The translations under genes and the position numbers were made by a program. Under the pieces are notes generated by a model, which ran no database searches, was not told the origin of the DNA, and saw only the letters and a program-made list of their open reading frames with translations. DNA of 64,000 nucleotides. It comes from Bettongia penicillata ogilbyi (Eukaryota; Chordata; Mammalia; Diprotodontia; Potoroidae). Below, in pieces: positions 1 to 10,934 of the stretch (its first letter is position 1; each line of letters begins with the position of its first letter). Location of the stretch: NCBI GenBank assembly GCA_023548195.1, contig JAJHZJ010000311.1:9997099-10061098 (forward strand). Direction: 5' to 3'.

Positions 1-350
1 GCCCCATTGCATATAAAATCCTCCATTTGGCATTTAAAATCCTTTATAGCCTATCCCTTTCCTACCTTTCCATCCTTCTTACACTTTATTGCCCTGAACA
101 TGCTCTATAATGAAGAAACACTATCCACTTGCTGTCCTGGGATATGATACTCCACAATCCTCAAACGTATAATATTCTACTTCCCTTCCGCTACCTCTTG
201 GCTTCCTTTAATTCTCAACTTAAACCCCATTGATGTGCGCCACGCATGTCTTATATGTGCAATTATTTGTATAGTGTCTTCCTCATTAGAATTTGAGTTT
301 CTTGCCTTTCTTTCTATGCCTAGCACTTAGCGCAATGTCTGACAAATGCT
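1..350 (+). mobile_element. L2 LINE fragment, 3' part
   Basis: This stretch follows the order of the mammalian L2 3' region: a pyrimidine-rich 'tttcctacctttccatcctt', a 'cttggcttcctttaattctc' block, then 'cctcattagaatttgag' and 'cctagcacttagcgcaatg' just before a SINE. No reading frame survives. The left edge is cut by the window. Identification is by resemblance to the family and is fairly secure; the exact subfamily is not determined. Confidence 0.7.
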
Positions 351-354
351 GTTA

Positions 355-605
355 TTACATTGTTTGTCAGCCATATCTGACTCTTTGTGATCCCTTTTGG
401 GATGTTCCTGGCAAAGATACTGGACTGCTTTGCCATTTCCTTCTTCAGCTCATTTTACAAATGAGGAGCTGAGGTAGCATGAAGTGGCTTGCCCAGGGTC
501 ACATAGCTAGTAAATGTCTGAGGCCAGACAGGAACTCAGAAAGATGAGTATCCTTGACTCCACACCCAGTGATCTATCCACTGCACCATATACCTGTCCA
601 TGACC
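355..605 (-). mobile_element. tRNA-derived marsupial SINE (family I), reverse orientation
   Basis: Read on the minus strand it has a tRNA-like head (complement of 'ctatccactgcaccatatac'), the core ending in a complement of 'atttgtaaaatgagctg', and the 3' part 'ggcaaagcagtccagtatct' followed by the complement of 'gactctttgtgatccc'. This is the commonest SINE type in the window; other copies are at 13.8, 15.1, 18.5, 24.7, 50.7 and 56.8 kb. It is degenerate and lies directly against the L2 fragment on its left. Confidence 0.85.
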
Positions 606-1240
606 CATACATAGTAAGGGTGTAATAAATGCTTGCTGACTAAATTTGAGGACTAAGTAACAGATCAGATAATATATTTAAAATGATATATGAAATCAGT
701 GTTTGACTCTCCAATGACTATGTAGTTATGAGTAAATATTGATGCTGGTTATTTATCCATCCAACAAATACTGTCTACTTATTCAGCAAGCAACTACAAG
801 AGGCACCTTAAGAACCTTTTTTTTTAAGATGGAGCTCATAGAGTTCAAGTAAATTGGTTCAAGTTAATCTTCCATATTATTGCCTCTTGAAAGCAAACAC
901 CCTGTTTATTATTTTTATACTTATAGCTTTAATTGATTCATTCATTAATTTATTTATTAGCTCCTGTAAAAAGCACCTGTTTTCAATAAAAGTAAAGCTA
1001 AGAGGAGTAATTGTCTTTGAAAGCTGCCTTTTGTGAGCTCTGAATTTTTTAGTCTTAGGAGGCAACTGAGAGGACTTCAAAGCACACACCTGAAATATTT
1101 TGCATGTACTGTAGCCAATGCAATAATCGAGTAAATGATTCTAAATAAAACTCTACCCAAATTACAAGAAAGACCCATTATGTGAGATGGACCATTTCCA
1201 TAAAATTCGATGAAATCTTTGTTGATCAACTAACAGTGAG
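606..1240. other. Unassigned AT-rich sequence
   Basis: No repeat family or conserved coding frame is recognised here. Overlapping 60- and 70-codon open frames on opposite strands (854-1089) have no recognisable similarity and look like chance frames. Confidence 0.6.
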
Positions 1241-1255
1241 AAATAGCGTAGGACC

Positions 1256-1425
1256 CAGGGGAGGGTAACCAGCAGCCTTGAGGCTACATATGACCCTCTA
1301 GGTCCTTGAGTGTGGCCATTTGTATCCAAACTTCATAAAACAAACACTTTCATTAAATCAAAGAATTGCATTTGAGAACTTAGAGGACCACATGTGGCCT
1401 CAAGGTCACAGATTCCCCACCCCTG
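1256..1425. mobile_element. Foldback MITE, hAT-like non-autonomous DNA transposon
   Basis: The ends are inverted copies: the left begins 'caggggagggtaaccagcag' and the right, read on the minus strand, begins 'caggggtggggaatctgtga'. Both continue with 'ccttgaggc(t/c)acat' and then 'ctctaggtcc' / 'ctctaagttc'. The pairing extends about 60 bp inward, so the 170-bp element is largely palindromic. CAGGG termini suit the hAT superfamily. An 8-bp target duplication is not convincing, as expected for an old copy. No transposase is present. Confidence 0.75.
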
Positions 1426-1494
1426 GGCTAGGTAATTACCAAAAGTATGAGAATAAACTATATCATAATTATTTTTGTTATCAAATCAACAATT

Positions 1495-2055
1495 CATTTC
1501 AATTCAACAAGCATTCATGAAGCATGTACTCTGTCCATGGTTCAAGGTTAAAGAGTAGGACTACAAAGACAAAAATGAAACTATTCCTACTTCAGAGAAC
1601 TTATGCGCTACTGACAGAGGAGAGGGTTTACAAAGAAAAGTCAATAAAAATATGTATTTTTAAAAAAAGAACAATCTAAATGGAGAAGGAATGTTAATGG
1701 CTCCAAGTGGTATCAGAAAAGGTCTTATGTGAGTAGTTCCATATGAGTTCTATCTTGAATGAAAGTATAGAATCTATGAGGTGGCAATAAGGAAGGTGTA
1801 CATTCCAGATGTGCATGAGCACCTGTGCAAAGCCAGGGAGGTGTGAGAAGAAATTTCATATAAAGAAATAGCTATCAGACTAGCTTGGCTGAAACAGAAG
1901 GTAATCAGATGGAGTAATATAAAAATGACTGAAAAGATGTATGGGACCCAGACTGTGGAGTACCTGAGGATTTTGTAATAAATTTCTATTTAATCTTTGA
2001 AGAACTATGACAACCTAGAAGGAAACAGGCTTTTCCAAAAAGTAAAGGACCTTTC
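1495..2055 (-). mobile_element. L2 LINE, reverse orientation, including 3' end
   Basis: Starts with the complement of the L2 3' end (a 'cattcatgaagcatgtactc' block, then 'cttcagagaacttatg'). It continues on the minus strand through blocks seen in other L2 copies here: 'aaaggtcttatgtgagtagt', 'gtgtacattccagatgtg', 'cctgtgcaaagccagggagg' and 'tctatttaatctttga'. No reverse-transcriptase frame survives. The block order makes this one of the better L2 calls in the window. Confidence 0.8.
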
Positions 2056-2550
2056 AGAAGAAGTTCTCTTTGGTAACTAAAAATTATTATACAACTTGAA
2101 AATACTTTCTTAATATAGTTAACCTTTTTCCAGGATTGAATGTAACACCTTAAAGGGTCTATTCAATGACTATGCATATTTTAATTAATTTCTAGTCTAT
2201 ACTATAAATTATGTTTTTGAAAAAGAGAAGATAATTATATATTATAATTACAAAGCAATTTACCAAATGATGATATTTTCCTAATTCATTCAGTATAAAT
2301 GTAGATATTTATCACTACTTATGGATTTTAGAATGCAAGGGTCATGGAGATGGAAAAGATGGCAATCAGAAAAAACAACCAAAATAAATCTGCCATACTC
2401 CCTTACATACTAGTTATGAATTTCCCTCCCCCCCAATGAAACTATCTCCAAATTTATTATAGATTCTAAAGACCCTTCCTTCCTCATGACTGAGAAGACA
2501 AAAAATATTTCCCTTCCCTCTTAACTTTTGGTTTGGTTGCAATCAGAGAG
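2056..2550. other. Unassigned AT-rich sequence
   Basis: No repeat family, gene or conserved motif is recognised. Composition is AT-rich with short A and T runs. Confidence 0.6.
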
Positions 2551-2552
2551 CC

Positions 2553-2626
2553 ACAGAATTTTAGTGATGAAAAGGACTTAAATGGCCATGTAGTCCAACC
2601 CATAACTGCAGAAGAGTCTTCCCTAC
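2553..2626 (-). mobile_element. MIR/L3-type repeat fragment
   Basis: Contains 'agaattttagtgatgaaaag' followed by 'gacttaaatggccatgtagt' and 'ccaaccca', the recurring mammalian 'tagagctggaaaggacctta...catctagtccaaccc' block. Related fragments lie at 9170, 25040, 30140 and 55817. Only about 75 bp is left. Confidence 0.6.
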
Positions 2627-2627
2627 A

Positions 2628-2905
2628 ACATATGCTTGTTGTTTGCTTTTCATTCTCAAAGAGGAACAATGGCAGAAGAAGGGTGATGCCTTGAGTTGCA
2701 AGTGAATTGGATTTAGGTGAGGTAGAGCTGTGCAACGTCATCAGCCTCACTCTCTTCTCCAGAGTCCAGTGCCAAGACATAGGTCAGAATAACTGTCACT
2801 GGCCTATGGACTGCATACAGGGGGAAGCTTTGATATTTTTTAAAGCTAAGGTCTTTCCCAGGCCTCAGATTGTCTGAGGCAATGCCCATTCAGTAATTAA
2901 AGGCT
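2628..2905 (-). mobile_element. RTE-type LINE 3' fragment, reverse orientation
   Basis: Begins with 'ttcattctcaaagaggaaca', the complement of the tail found at 17868-17903 ('gtcctctgaggatgaagg'), then 'gtgatgccttgagttgcaag', 'tgaattggatttaggtgag' and 'gtcatcagcctcactc'. It ends near 'gaggcaatgcccattcagta'. Related copies are at 11195, 31545 and 63430. The 3' tail lies at the left, so the element points left. The RTE assignment is inferred from the tail shared with the 17.6-kb fragment. Confidence 0.6.
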
Positions 2906-2985
2906 AAATTAACCATGAACATATGAAGAAAGACACTATCTGCATTCAGAGAAAGAACTGATAAATTGAAGAATGTATAATTTTA

Positions 2986-3002
2986 CACACACACACACAC
3001 AC
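2986..3002 (+). repeat. (CA)n microsatellite
   Basis: A short run of about eight CA dinucleotides following 'gaatgtataattttacac', just after the RTE-type fragment. Confidence 0.9.
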
Positions 3003-3234
3003 CTATTTGTGACTCATCTTTGTGATAGAGGGGGAGAAGGAAAAATAAAGTTACATGATAATTTTGTTGTATATTTGAAATGATTATCAAGTTGTAAAAG
3101 CAGATTTATAGTTTCATGTACAATCATCTTTTTATTGTATTCATTTATGAAAGTGCTTGCTTTATTCCATTAATTAATAACAAAATAAAAATATATTGAT
3201 AGGAAAAAAGGGGAAAAAAAGAGCTTCTGTGAGG

Positions 3235-3915
3235 TCAATCCCACTCCCTTTGAGGCAGCTCATTCCGCTTTAGTATCTTTGTATTATTTATGGACACTGC
3301 TTTGGTAAGAGTAAGTAATAGGAAGTTTTTCCTTCCATCGAAGTGAAATGTGCAATTGTAAAACTTCCATCCACAGCTCTTAACTCTACCTTCTGGTGAC
3401 AATTTTTTTTTTTACCCAACAGCCCTTTAAATACATATTCTCTCTAAGACTTTTCTTCTTCAGGTAATCTCTTCCTTCAATTGATCCTCAAATTGTATGA
3501 AACTGATTTCTTCGGTATGCTACTGGACCTCCTCTGATCTACATATGACCCAGAAGTGAGCACAATACTTTAGATGAGCTCTGACCGGGGTAAAGTATAA
3601 CAGAAACATCGTTATCACAGCCAGCTTCCAAGCCTCTGGTTTAAGCGCTGACAGTGAACATATTCACCTCACAGATTGACAAGTTACCCATCAAGCCTTG
3701 ATTTATTATTTTGTTGAATGTTTATCCCCAGAAAATGATGGAGAAAATATTAGTAGTGAAACTTAAACTCAGAATAATATCTTTCGTACATTTCTTTTTC
3801 CCAGAGAGCCCATAGTTAAACATTTACCATCACTGTTCCTAGCTCTTGAGACAATATCTCTCTTAAAGCAGTCCAAGATTACATCAGCTTTCTTAACTGT
3901 CATTGGAACTCAAAG
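3235..3915 (-). mobile_element. L3/CR1 LINE 3' region, reverse orientation
   Basis: Carries the CR1/L3 series of blocks read on the complement: 'gaggcagctcattccgcttt', 'ggaagtttttccttccatcg', 'aacttccatccacagctctt', 'acagccctttaaatacat', 'agacttttcttcttcaggta', 'ctactggacctcctctgatc' and 'cagctttcttaactgtcatt'. A sense-strand copy of the same end is at 28610-28870, which fixes orientation. The right part from about 3600 is more degraded. Confidence 0.75.
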
Positions 3916-4825
3916 AGGCAAAAATAAAGTGCTCATAAATATACATTTAAATAACTAATCGACAGTCATCTTTATTCTCTGAAATTCTATTTCATTTAAG
4001 GAGTCCGTGGTGCCTTAGGAAAGTTAGAGAAATAACACAGTATTAAAGTAACAGAAACTGGAGTCCTGGATATAGATGCATTCAATTCTGTAATCAAAAA
4101 TGGAACCAGAAGTAATACTCTACAATTCCAATGTCCATTGTCTATAACAATTAGGACCATGCTGCTTACCCTTTGTCAGAGGCAGACTTAGTTAAGGTTC
4201 AGTTTTTGGTTTTTTTTTTTAACAAAATGAGACACTTGCGAGTCATTGGACAATTAACAAGAAATTGGTCTATTTGGCCCTAATCACAAATATATCCAAA
4301 TGACTAGGACAGAGTGGCACTTATTTTGAGCTTTTATAGACCAGGCTTCTCTCTCTTTCCTGTAGAAATGTGTCCTGCCACTGAAGGTGCTTGAGAAATG
4401 GTATGATGATTCACTGTGGTGATCTCAAGCACCAGATCAAATCTGAGTTAAACCTAACTGAATGGGACTTTTAAAAATTCCCTTAGTTGATCAAGAAGCT
4501 ACAGTGGGGAAAGAGGGCTTAATTGGACCACAGGACTGCCTTCTCTTCTTATTGGAAAAACTAATCCTTGTCACAGTATGGAAAAAGAAAGTATAGACCT
4601 ACTCCATGGAGTGAGGTCAATGGGAGGAAATAGGTGTGACCAAAATTCATGTTGTGAGAAACACTGATAGATATTATACCCAATTATTTAATACATTTAA
4701 TAATACATCCCTATTGTTTAAAAATGTGTATCACTTTCTAGGGGAAAACAGTTTAACAAAGTAATTTTAATTTACAATGAATTTCAGCTTAATTTAATGA
4801 AAAGATCTCTAGAATAAGTTTAAGA
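3916..4825. other. Unassigned sequence
   Basis: I see no recognisable repeat or gene. A T-run at 4210-4220 and scattered A-rich patches are the only simple features. Confidence 0.55.
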
Positions 4826-5090
4826 AAACCTGAGATCTAGTTAAAGCTCAGTCACCAACTTGCCAAGCATCCTTGTCAAATGTCTACTTCTCTTTGGGAC
4901 TCTATTTCTTATCTGAAACTCTTCTTCAAGTTGCTGTTCACATTAATATGCGAACATGAAGTGAAAAAGGAAAGAAATTATGAATATGATAAAATAGAAA
5001 GCTAGTCTAGAGTCAAGAAGACCTGAGTTCAAATCTTGCATCTCACATAGACTGTTAGGAAAGTCACAACCTCTCAATGTTCTAGCAACT
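4826..5090 (+). mobile_element. Two adjacent MIR/SINE fragments
   Basis: 4828-4925 resembles a MIR core: 'cctgagatctagttaaagct', then 'ccttgtcaaatgtctac', then a decayed 'cctcagtttc' equivalent. 4990-5085 resembles a tRNA-derived SINE head: 'tctagagtcaagaagacctg', 'agttcaaatcttgcatctca', then 'aggaaagtcacaacctctc'. Both point rightwards and are truncated. Confidence 0.6.
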
Positions 5091-6635
5091 AACATTCTTC
5101 TAACTTGTTAAGGAAGTGGAGACGCATAATTGCAGAAACTTCCTTATCTAGAACTTCCCTATACATATGAAAATGCAGTTCCAGATACTTTCCCTATCCT
5201 AGTCCCAAACAGGAAATGTCTGTCAAACCTCTACTATGGGTACAATTTAGTATAAAAATATAAAATGATGCTAAAATTCAGTTCTGGCTTTAAATTAATG
5301 AGTTTTGTGTTAACACAATATGTTTGGAAGTTAATCGAATCCTTCTGTACTATTTATATTGATTTCCTTGTTTAGGGGTGCTACTTAGGTATTTCTCACA
5401 AATGTAAATGATGCATTTGAATTTGACTGGAAAGAGGAAGACAAATATATAATGTTATTTGGACATCTTTTACTCATTGGTTAGAGAGGCAAGTCAGACA
5501 AATGACTTCAGCGATAGAGCCATGATTAATTAGCTTAAAACAAACATGTCCATGGAGTAGCATTATGGGATTGTTAGAGTTTTCTAATGACTCTAGATTC
5601 CTGATGCAATATGAATTACCCTGTGTGAAAATATTACATCTTTGAATATTTGGGAGCATATTTTTCACAAGACAATGAACTCCAGGGAAGAAGTTTGCAC
5701 CACAGCATTCACTGTAGCTATCATTCCAATTAAAACTGATTACCTTCCAGAAAATCTAATACAATACAGAATTTATTGTTTCATTTATTTGTGTCACATA
5801 TTTAAAAAAAATCCAATGTATTGATCCTCAACAGAAAGCATTATGAAACCTAAACTGATGTAATAAATTGGATGTCTGATTTTGGGATTATAACTTGAAA
5901 AGTTTAAAACCAATTAAAATGGTTGTCAAAAAGAGTCTGAATTATTTTTTAAAGTTTTCATAAAGACCTCATAGATAACGAACAGTGAAAAAAAGTAGAA
6001 TCCCCTTTGAATAGTGTTAAAAGTCAGGAAATCAAAGCGATATTAAATATATTTTATATTCTATCATCTATAATATTTGCTGAAATTAAGAATAGAGACC
6101 TGGGAAGGAGTTAAAGAAATAAAATAAGATGACCCCAAAATGTGTTGTAAAATGTTGAAAGCTATTAAAATAGACAAACCAGTAGAGTAAATATCTCTAA
6201 AAGCATTACTAAAGGAGATTAGAGAAATATAATAAATGTTTATAAATTCCAATTTCCTAAGAGCCAAAAGTAGACAATGGATGATCCAATGGAACCCCAC
6301 CTGTAGTATACACACACCTTTTTTTATACAAATTGCAATTAAAAACATAAAGATGAAGTTAATCTTTTGCCAGTTACTAGTGAATGTCTAAATTAATTAG
6401 TCATAGGTAACGTGTTAATCAGTTAATTATAACTAGTCTGTAAATATCCTTCAATAATGAAACATGTGTTGTACAGAATTGGCTTACTTGGCCAGATCAC
6501 AAATTTACTCTCTTTAGGCCAAAAGTCTTTAAGAAACAGAGACGCCTGTTGAATATTCCAAATGTATAAATAATTGAAAGAAAAGGGCAATTCCATCTAA
6601 ACATAATATCTGTAAATGAACAAATTTAATTATCA
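5091..6635. other. Unassigned AT-rich sequence
   Basis: About 1.5 kb with no repeat or gene that I recognise. Opposed open frames at 5474-5824 and 6064-6348 have no recognisable domain, and the composition suggests chance frames. Confidence 0.55.
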
Positions 6636-6639
6636 AAGA

Positions 6640-6790
6640 TAAATGAGCCTCTTTTAACATGGTCAGGATCTTCTTTGTTAAATGCCCTCCTTGAGGGCTG
6701 GAATTCTGTTTGGAACCTTCCTTGAATTCCTAGCACTTAGAATCATGGTTATTGCTTACTAAGCACTTACTAAATGCCTATTGGCTGACT
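6640..6790 (+). mobile_element. L2 LINE 3' end
   Basis: Shows the terminal L2 order: 'tgccctccttgagggctgga', 'ttcctagcacttagaatcat', 'actaagcacttactaaatgc' and 'ctattggctgactc'. Only the last 150 bp or so remains. Confidence 0.65.
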
Positions 6791-7740
6791 CATGACTTTA
6801 CAATAATAGAGAATTTTAACACTCAGATATCTATAGAAGATCTGGTATTGAAAGGTACATTACTTTTTTTAAGTCACTATTTTTAAATGTAGAAGATACA
6901 TTAAATAACGGGCAATATTCTCTTAAGATTTGGTACTTAATTTTTAAAAAAATCATTGATTAAGGACTTAAATGTGGAAGAAAATTTTGTAGATATACAA
7001 TCAAGTTAAATTCCTCAGGAAGAGAAAAATATTCTGTAATATGGAAGAGATCAGTAATCAAAATCAGGAAAACAAAATCCCATATAACAAGAAGAAAATG
7101 TAAGTAACAAAGGAATGCAGAAATATTCCAGGGATTTTTAAATGTAATTCAGCACCCAGGCAACAGCTATAAAGAGTGAAAATGGTGACTATGCTGTACC
7201 ATGTCATTTTACATGGTACCATTCATATGTCAGAAAAAGAGGATGAGTGACAAGATGCCCAAATAAGTAATCCCCAAATTATTAATAAATACATAGAGCA
7301 ATTTTAAAAATCACAACAGGAAAGTTATCAAGTCTGGATACTAAGAAACAATATGGTTGATTAGGGCCAGGTTAGAAAAAGTAGAATAAGAGGTAACTAA
7401 AATAAAACATAATAAGAAAATACATTTTAAAACATAAGGAAGACAAAAAAAATCTTATTTCTCCCTCTGCTTCCATGAAAAGCCAGATGGGATGGGAAGG
7501 GGAAGGGATGTCAAGAGGCAGGTTGGGAAAGAAAATTGTTAACAGATGACTCCCTCTTTCCAAAAATGCTAAAGTACAACCATTTATTAGAACAAGCAGA
7601 CCACATTGCAGGAGAGTCAGTTCGTCAGTAAGTATTTATCTAGCACTTACCATGCAATCCGGGGGTAAGGGAGGAGAATTCTTGTTAAGATAACATTGTT
7701 TTCATTTTGGGTCTTTGTAGTTTATAAGGGACATGAATCT
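6791..7740. other. Unassigned AT-rich sequence
   Basis: No gene found. A short piece near 7625-7665 ('gtaagtatttatctagcact') may be an L2 3' remnant in reverse, but it is too short to call. The rest is A-rich. Confidence 0.55.
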
Positions 7741-7820
7741 TTAAAGCAGAAGTTTTTAATCTTCAGTCCATGGATTTTTTTTAATATTTTCATAACTATT
7801 TCAATATAATTTCTTTCCTT

Positions 7821-7836
7821 GAAAATCCTGTGTATT
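7821..7836 (+). repeat. 5' target-site duplication of the RPL17 retrocopy
   Basis: 'gaaaatcctgtgtatt' here matches 'gaaaatcctatgtatt' at 8500-8515 with one mismatch, bracketing the retrocopy (5' remnant, pseudo-CDS and A-rich tail). Confidence 0.85.
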
Positions 7837-7919
7837 GGAGATAGCTGAGTTGTCAGCAAGTCTCCCGAAAGCCTTTGCTTTCCCTCTTCCCTTGAGCCGT
7901 CCTAGGGTAATCAGTTAAA

Positions 7920-8459
7920 ATGGTGAGGTACTCTCTTGATCCAGAGAACTCCACAAAATCATGTAAGTCAAGGCGCCACTTCAGGAACACCCATGGAACA
8001 GCTCAAGTTATCAAGGGCATGCATATCTGAAAAGTTATCAAATATTTGAAAGATGTCACATTGAAGAAACAATGTGTTCCCTTCTGTCAGTATAATAGTG
8101 CAACTGGCAGGTTTGCCTAGGCTAAGCAATGGGGTTAGACACAGGGTCGTTGGCCCAAAAAGAGTGCTGAATTCTTACTGCATATGCTTAAAAAGGCAGA
8201 GAGTAATGTAGAACTGAAGGGTTTGGATGTAGATTCTCTTGTCATTGAGCATACCCAGGTTAACAATGCTCCCAAAACACGACGGCTTACTTATAGGGCT
8301 CACAGTCAAATCAACCTACACATGAGTTTTCCTTGCCATATTGAGATGGTACTTACTGAAAAGGAACAAATAGTCCCTAAACCAGAAGAGGCAGTTGCTC
8401 AAAAGAAAAAGATATCCCAGAAGAAACTGAAGAAACAGAAGCTTACAGCATGGGAGTAA
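7920..8459 (+). pseudogene. RPL17: Processed pseudogene of ribosomal protein L17 (uL22)
   Basis: RPL17 is a component of the large cytosolic ribosomal subunit at the exit tunnel. The whole reading frame is here without introns, from ATG at 7920 to TAA at 8457-8459. Diagnostic segments are [10 protein letters not shown] near the start, [34 protein letters not shown] then [12 protein letters not shown], and [14 protein letters not shown] at the end. It is dead: three in-frame stops (TGA replacing an Arg after GMHI, TAG before AKQWG, and TAG for the Trp after QWG) and one in-frame loss of five codons after KSR, giving 179 sense/stop positions against the usual 184. No frameshift was found. An A-rich tail with AATAAA follows, and direct repeats flank the insert at 7821-7836 and 8500-8515, as expected of L1-mediated retrocopying. 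Confidence 0.96.
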
Positions 8460-8499
8460 ATAAAACATTAAAATGAAAATAAAAGTGAAATAAAAAAAA

Positions 8500-8515
8500 G
8501 AAAATCCTATGTATT
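8500..8515 (+). repeat. 3' target-site duplication of the RPL17 retrocopy
   Basis: Partner of the repeat at 7821-7836. It follows immediately after the A-rich tail (8461-8499). Confidence 0.85.
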
Positions 8516-8600
8516 TTATTTTGTCCATTTATAAATACAATTTTGAAGAGGCTATAGATTTCACCAGATTTCCTAGGGAGACCATGACATATGAAAGGTT

Positions 8601-9165
8601 AGCTACAAAGAATTGGTGAAGGATTTTAGAAGAGATCCTATAATTGTTAATGTAAAGATGAAGTATGAAAGGTAGGTCAGTTAAATGAAGAAATGCAAAA
8701 GGGGACAGATGTCACTTAATTTGAAGAGAAGCAAGCTAAAATCCCATTTAAAAATTGATGTCAAGTATGAAAAGGATCTTGTTTTCATCTCCACACTCCT
8801 AGCATGGAATAAAATAGGTTTAAATTTCAGCAAGACTATTTAATTAGATGAAAGGAAGAATTCTTCACCATGCAAACCAATAAATCTGGAGTAAGGCCAT
8901 CAAAAGTCAGATGATTTATATCTCTGAAGATCTTAAAATGCTATAATATCACTGTCTTGGGTGGCATGTTTCTTGCTTTCACTTTACAGCTTTTGGTCAG
9001 TTCATGAGGTTGTTTATTTCTCCTTAGTCCTATTCCTGCAATTTAGGACGAGCTGCCAGGGCAATGACCTCATGAACCAAAACAGATTAATGGATAATAA
9101 GACTAGGAAAATTTAAGTTTTCCAATAACATTTTCACATCTGAGCAGAGTTATATGCAATGGTAC
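8601..9165. other. Unassigned sequence
   Basis: No recognisable gene or repeat. Moderately AT-rich. Confidence 0.55.
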
Positions 9166-9167
9166 AG

Positions 9168-9262
9168 TGGTGCTGAAAGGAATCTTAAATATCATCTAGT
9201 TAAGTCTGCTCATTTTATAGATGTCAGAAAGTGGGGTCCCTAAGAATTTGGAACTCAGGCTG
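9168..9262 (-). mobile_element. MIR/L3-type repeat fragment
   Basis: 'aaaggaatcttaaatatcat' then 'ctagttaagtctgctcattt' then 'tatagatgtcagaaagtggg' and 'ggaactcaggct': the same block order as the fragments at 25040 and 30140, strongly decayed. Confidence 0.55.
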
Positions 9263-9414
9263 TAGAATTAGGCAGACAACCCAGGGAAGAAACACTCAGT
9301 TGTCTTACAGCTAAGTAGTAGGTTATACCATAAGTTAACGTTTCTTTTTTTGAGTGTGTGTTCATACATTGTATTTTCAAATAGAAAAAAAAAAAACAAA
9401 ACCATGGTATAATT

Positions 9415-9722
9415 GTGTGTTTGTCCTTCGTTGCCGAAGAAGACCATGCCCTCAGGGAAATCATGACATGACTTGCACTTGACTTTGTTCTGGGTGAGGG
9501 AGGGCTGTGCAGGTCACTAGCCTCACTTCTCCTCCAGAGTTATCTGAATCCAGTGACTAGATATTCATCAGGATGACTGAAGATGACCCAGGATGAGGCA
9601 ATTGGGGTTAAATGACTTGCCCAAGTTCACACAGGTAGGGAGTGTCAAGTGTCTGAGGTGAGATTTGAACTCAGGTCCTCCTGACTCCTGCAGTGGTGCT
9701 CTATCAACTGAACCACCTATAA
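9415..9722 (-). mobile_element. Chimeric tRNA-SINE with RTE-type tail (family II), reverse orientation
   Basis: The left part is the complement of the RTE-like tail ('tgtccttcgttgccgaagaa', 'catgacatgacttgcacttg', 'aggtcactagcctcacttct', 'atattcatcaggatgactga'). The right part is the complement of the tRNA head ('ttgaactcaggtcctcctga', 'gtggtgctctatcaactgaa'). It is collinear with the SINE at 37509-37829. A 7-bp 'tataatt' occurs at both flanks (9408-9414 and 9718-9724), a possible short target duplication. Confidence 0.85.
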
Positions 9723-9861
9723 TTAAGTTGCAGGTGAAAGAAGAGAGAGAAAGCAAGGACATGCATCCTACCTATATGAGTACTTCCTTGGAATGGTATA
9801 CTTAAATAGAAGGGATGAAGTTTTCCCTTGGCATTTGGAGAAGAGGGAAAAAGGAAAAGAA

Positions 9862-9985
9862 ATATATAGAGACAGAGGGAGACAGAAACAAAGACAGAAA
9901 CAGAGAGATCCACCCACAGAGGGAGATAGAGACAGAGACAGAGAGACAAAGAAAGACAGACAGAGACAGGGACAGGGACAGGCAG
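9862..9985 (+). repeat. Purine-rich GACAGA-type minisatellite
   Basis: Imperfect array of GACAGA/GAGACA hexamers ('gacagagacagagagacaaa', 'agacagacagagacagggac') with one interruption, 'gatccacccacagaggg'. It generates several overlapping long open frames on both strands that encode RDRDR- or LSLSLS-like low-complexity peptides, which I reject as genes. Confidence 0.9.
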
Positions 9986-10930
9986 GAATGGGAGTTATAC
10001 ATGCCAGAATAGCAAGTATTTGGATATTCCTGAACAGTTTTCCCATTGTGTGCTTTAGCATATTTCTTTTGTTTGGTAATTATAAATTGGGGGAGGGGAG
10101 GTGGTCTTGTATGCCTGCTGGCCTGAGGTCAAAGTTCTCATTATGCTACTAGTAATATATTAGGACTTCATACAGGGTAAGGAAAGCTTTTAAGATCACT
10201 GGTACCTTTTAGCCTTTACCCCTTTTTTTCTATCCCCCTACTCACCACCTTACCCCATCAGTATGACTTATAAGTGCTTAAAAATGAGAGAGGAGGATGG
10301 TAAGGTAATATAACTTGACAAATATTACATAACTGTCTAGTGTCAATCTTTTCTTTAGTGAAAAATATTGGTGTTTTAAAAATAATACCAGATTACCTAT
10401 TGAAAGTGAATTTGATAATATAACTAAATATGAAATAATAGCACATAGAGAATTTTATGTAATTATTCAATCATCAACTATTCTAAAAGCCTAAATTAAA
10501 TATAAACATTCTTTACTTTTAGTTGTTAAAATAATAGAGTAAAACTTCATTGTAATGTAGGAGAAATGTAAACATTATAATCATAAGAAAAAGATGTTCA
10601 CCGGATTAATAAAGACCTGAATAAAAATAGGTGTCTTGTGACACATACCCTGTCTACCTGAAGCAGTAGTAGGGAAAAGAAAAAAAAGAAAAGAAAGGAA
10701 AAGCCTATTATCTCCTGGAAACTTACTATTAGAACCAAGTTAGAAAATGTCATTAGAACATGCAAGGTGATGATCCCTGGAGGGCATAGAATATTACTGA
10801 ATCCTAAAAATTGACTTAGTGAGACTAATGATGTACTCACCAAAATTAAATTGATTTCTTAACCTTTGGCTTGAGGCCTCTAAATGAGGGCTGGAAATGT
10901 TAGAAAGTGGTGGGGGAAGGGCTTATGTTC
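9986..10930. other. Unassigned AT-rich sequence
   Basis: No recognised repeat or gene. An A/G patch at 10674-10705 precedes ordinary AT-rich DNA. Confidence 0.55.
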
Positions 10931-10934
10931 AGAC

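Larger units (their letters stand above)
7745..8600 (+). mobile_element. Old dispersed repeat split by the RPL17 pseudogene
   Basis: The left part ('agtccatggattttttttaa' ... 'atttcaatataatttctttc') and the right part ('gtattttattttgtccattt' ... 'gaagaggctatagatttcac' ... 'gggagaccatgacatatg') are consecutive pieces of one repeat also seen at 29815-29985, 31040-31185 (reverse) and 59640-59800. Sequence 7837-8499 is the inserted pseudogene with its flanking UTR. I do not know the family name. Confidence 0.6.

Noticed and set aside
8184..8459. 91-codon open frame that reads as a clean RPL17 C-terminal half
   Set aside because: It is the last part of a processed pseudogene; three in-frame stops lie upstream, introns are absent, and an A-tail and target duplications flank it.
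9793..10152. Overlapping frames of up to 119 codons on both strands
   Set aside because: They translate the GACAGA array into RDRDR or LSLSLS peptides and have no other support.
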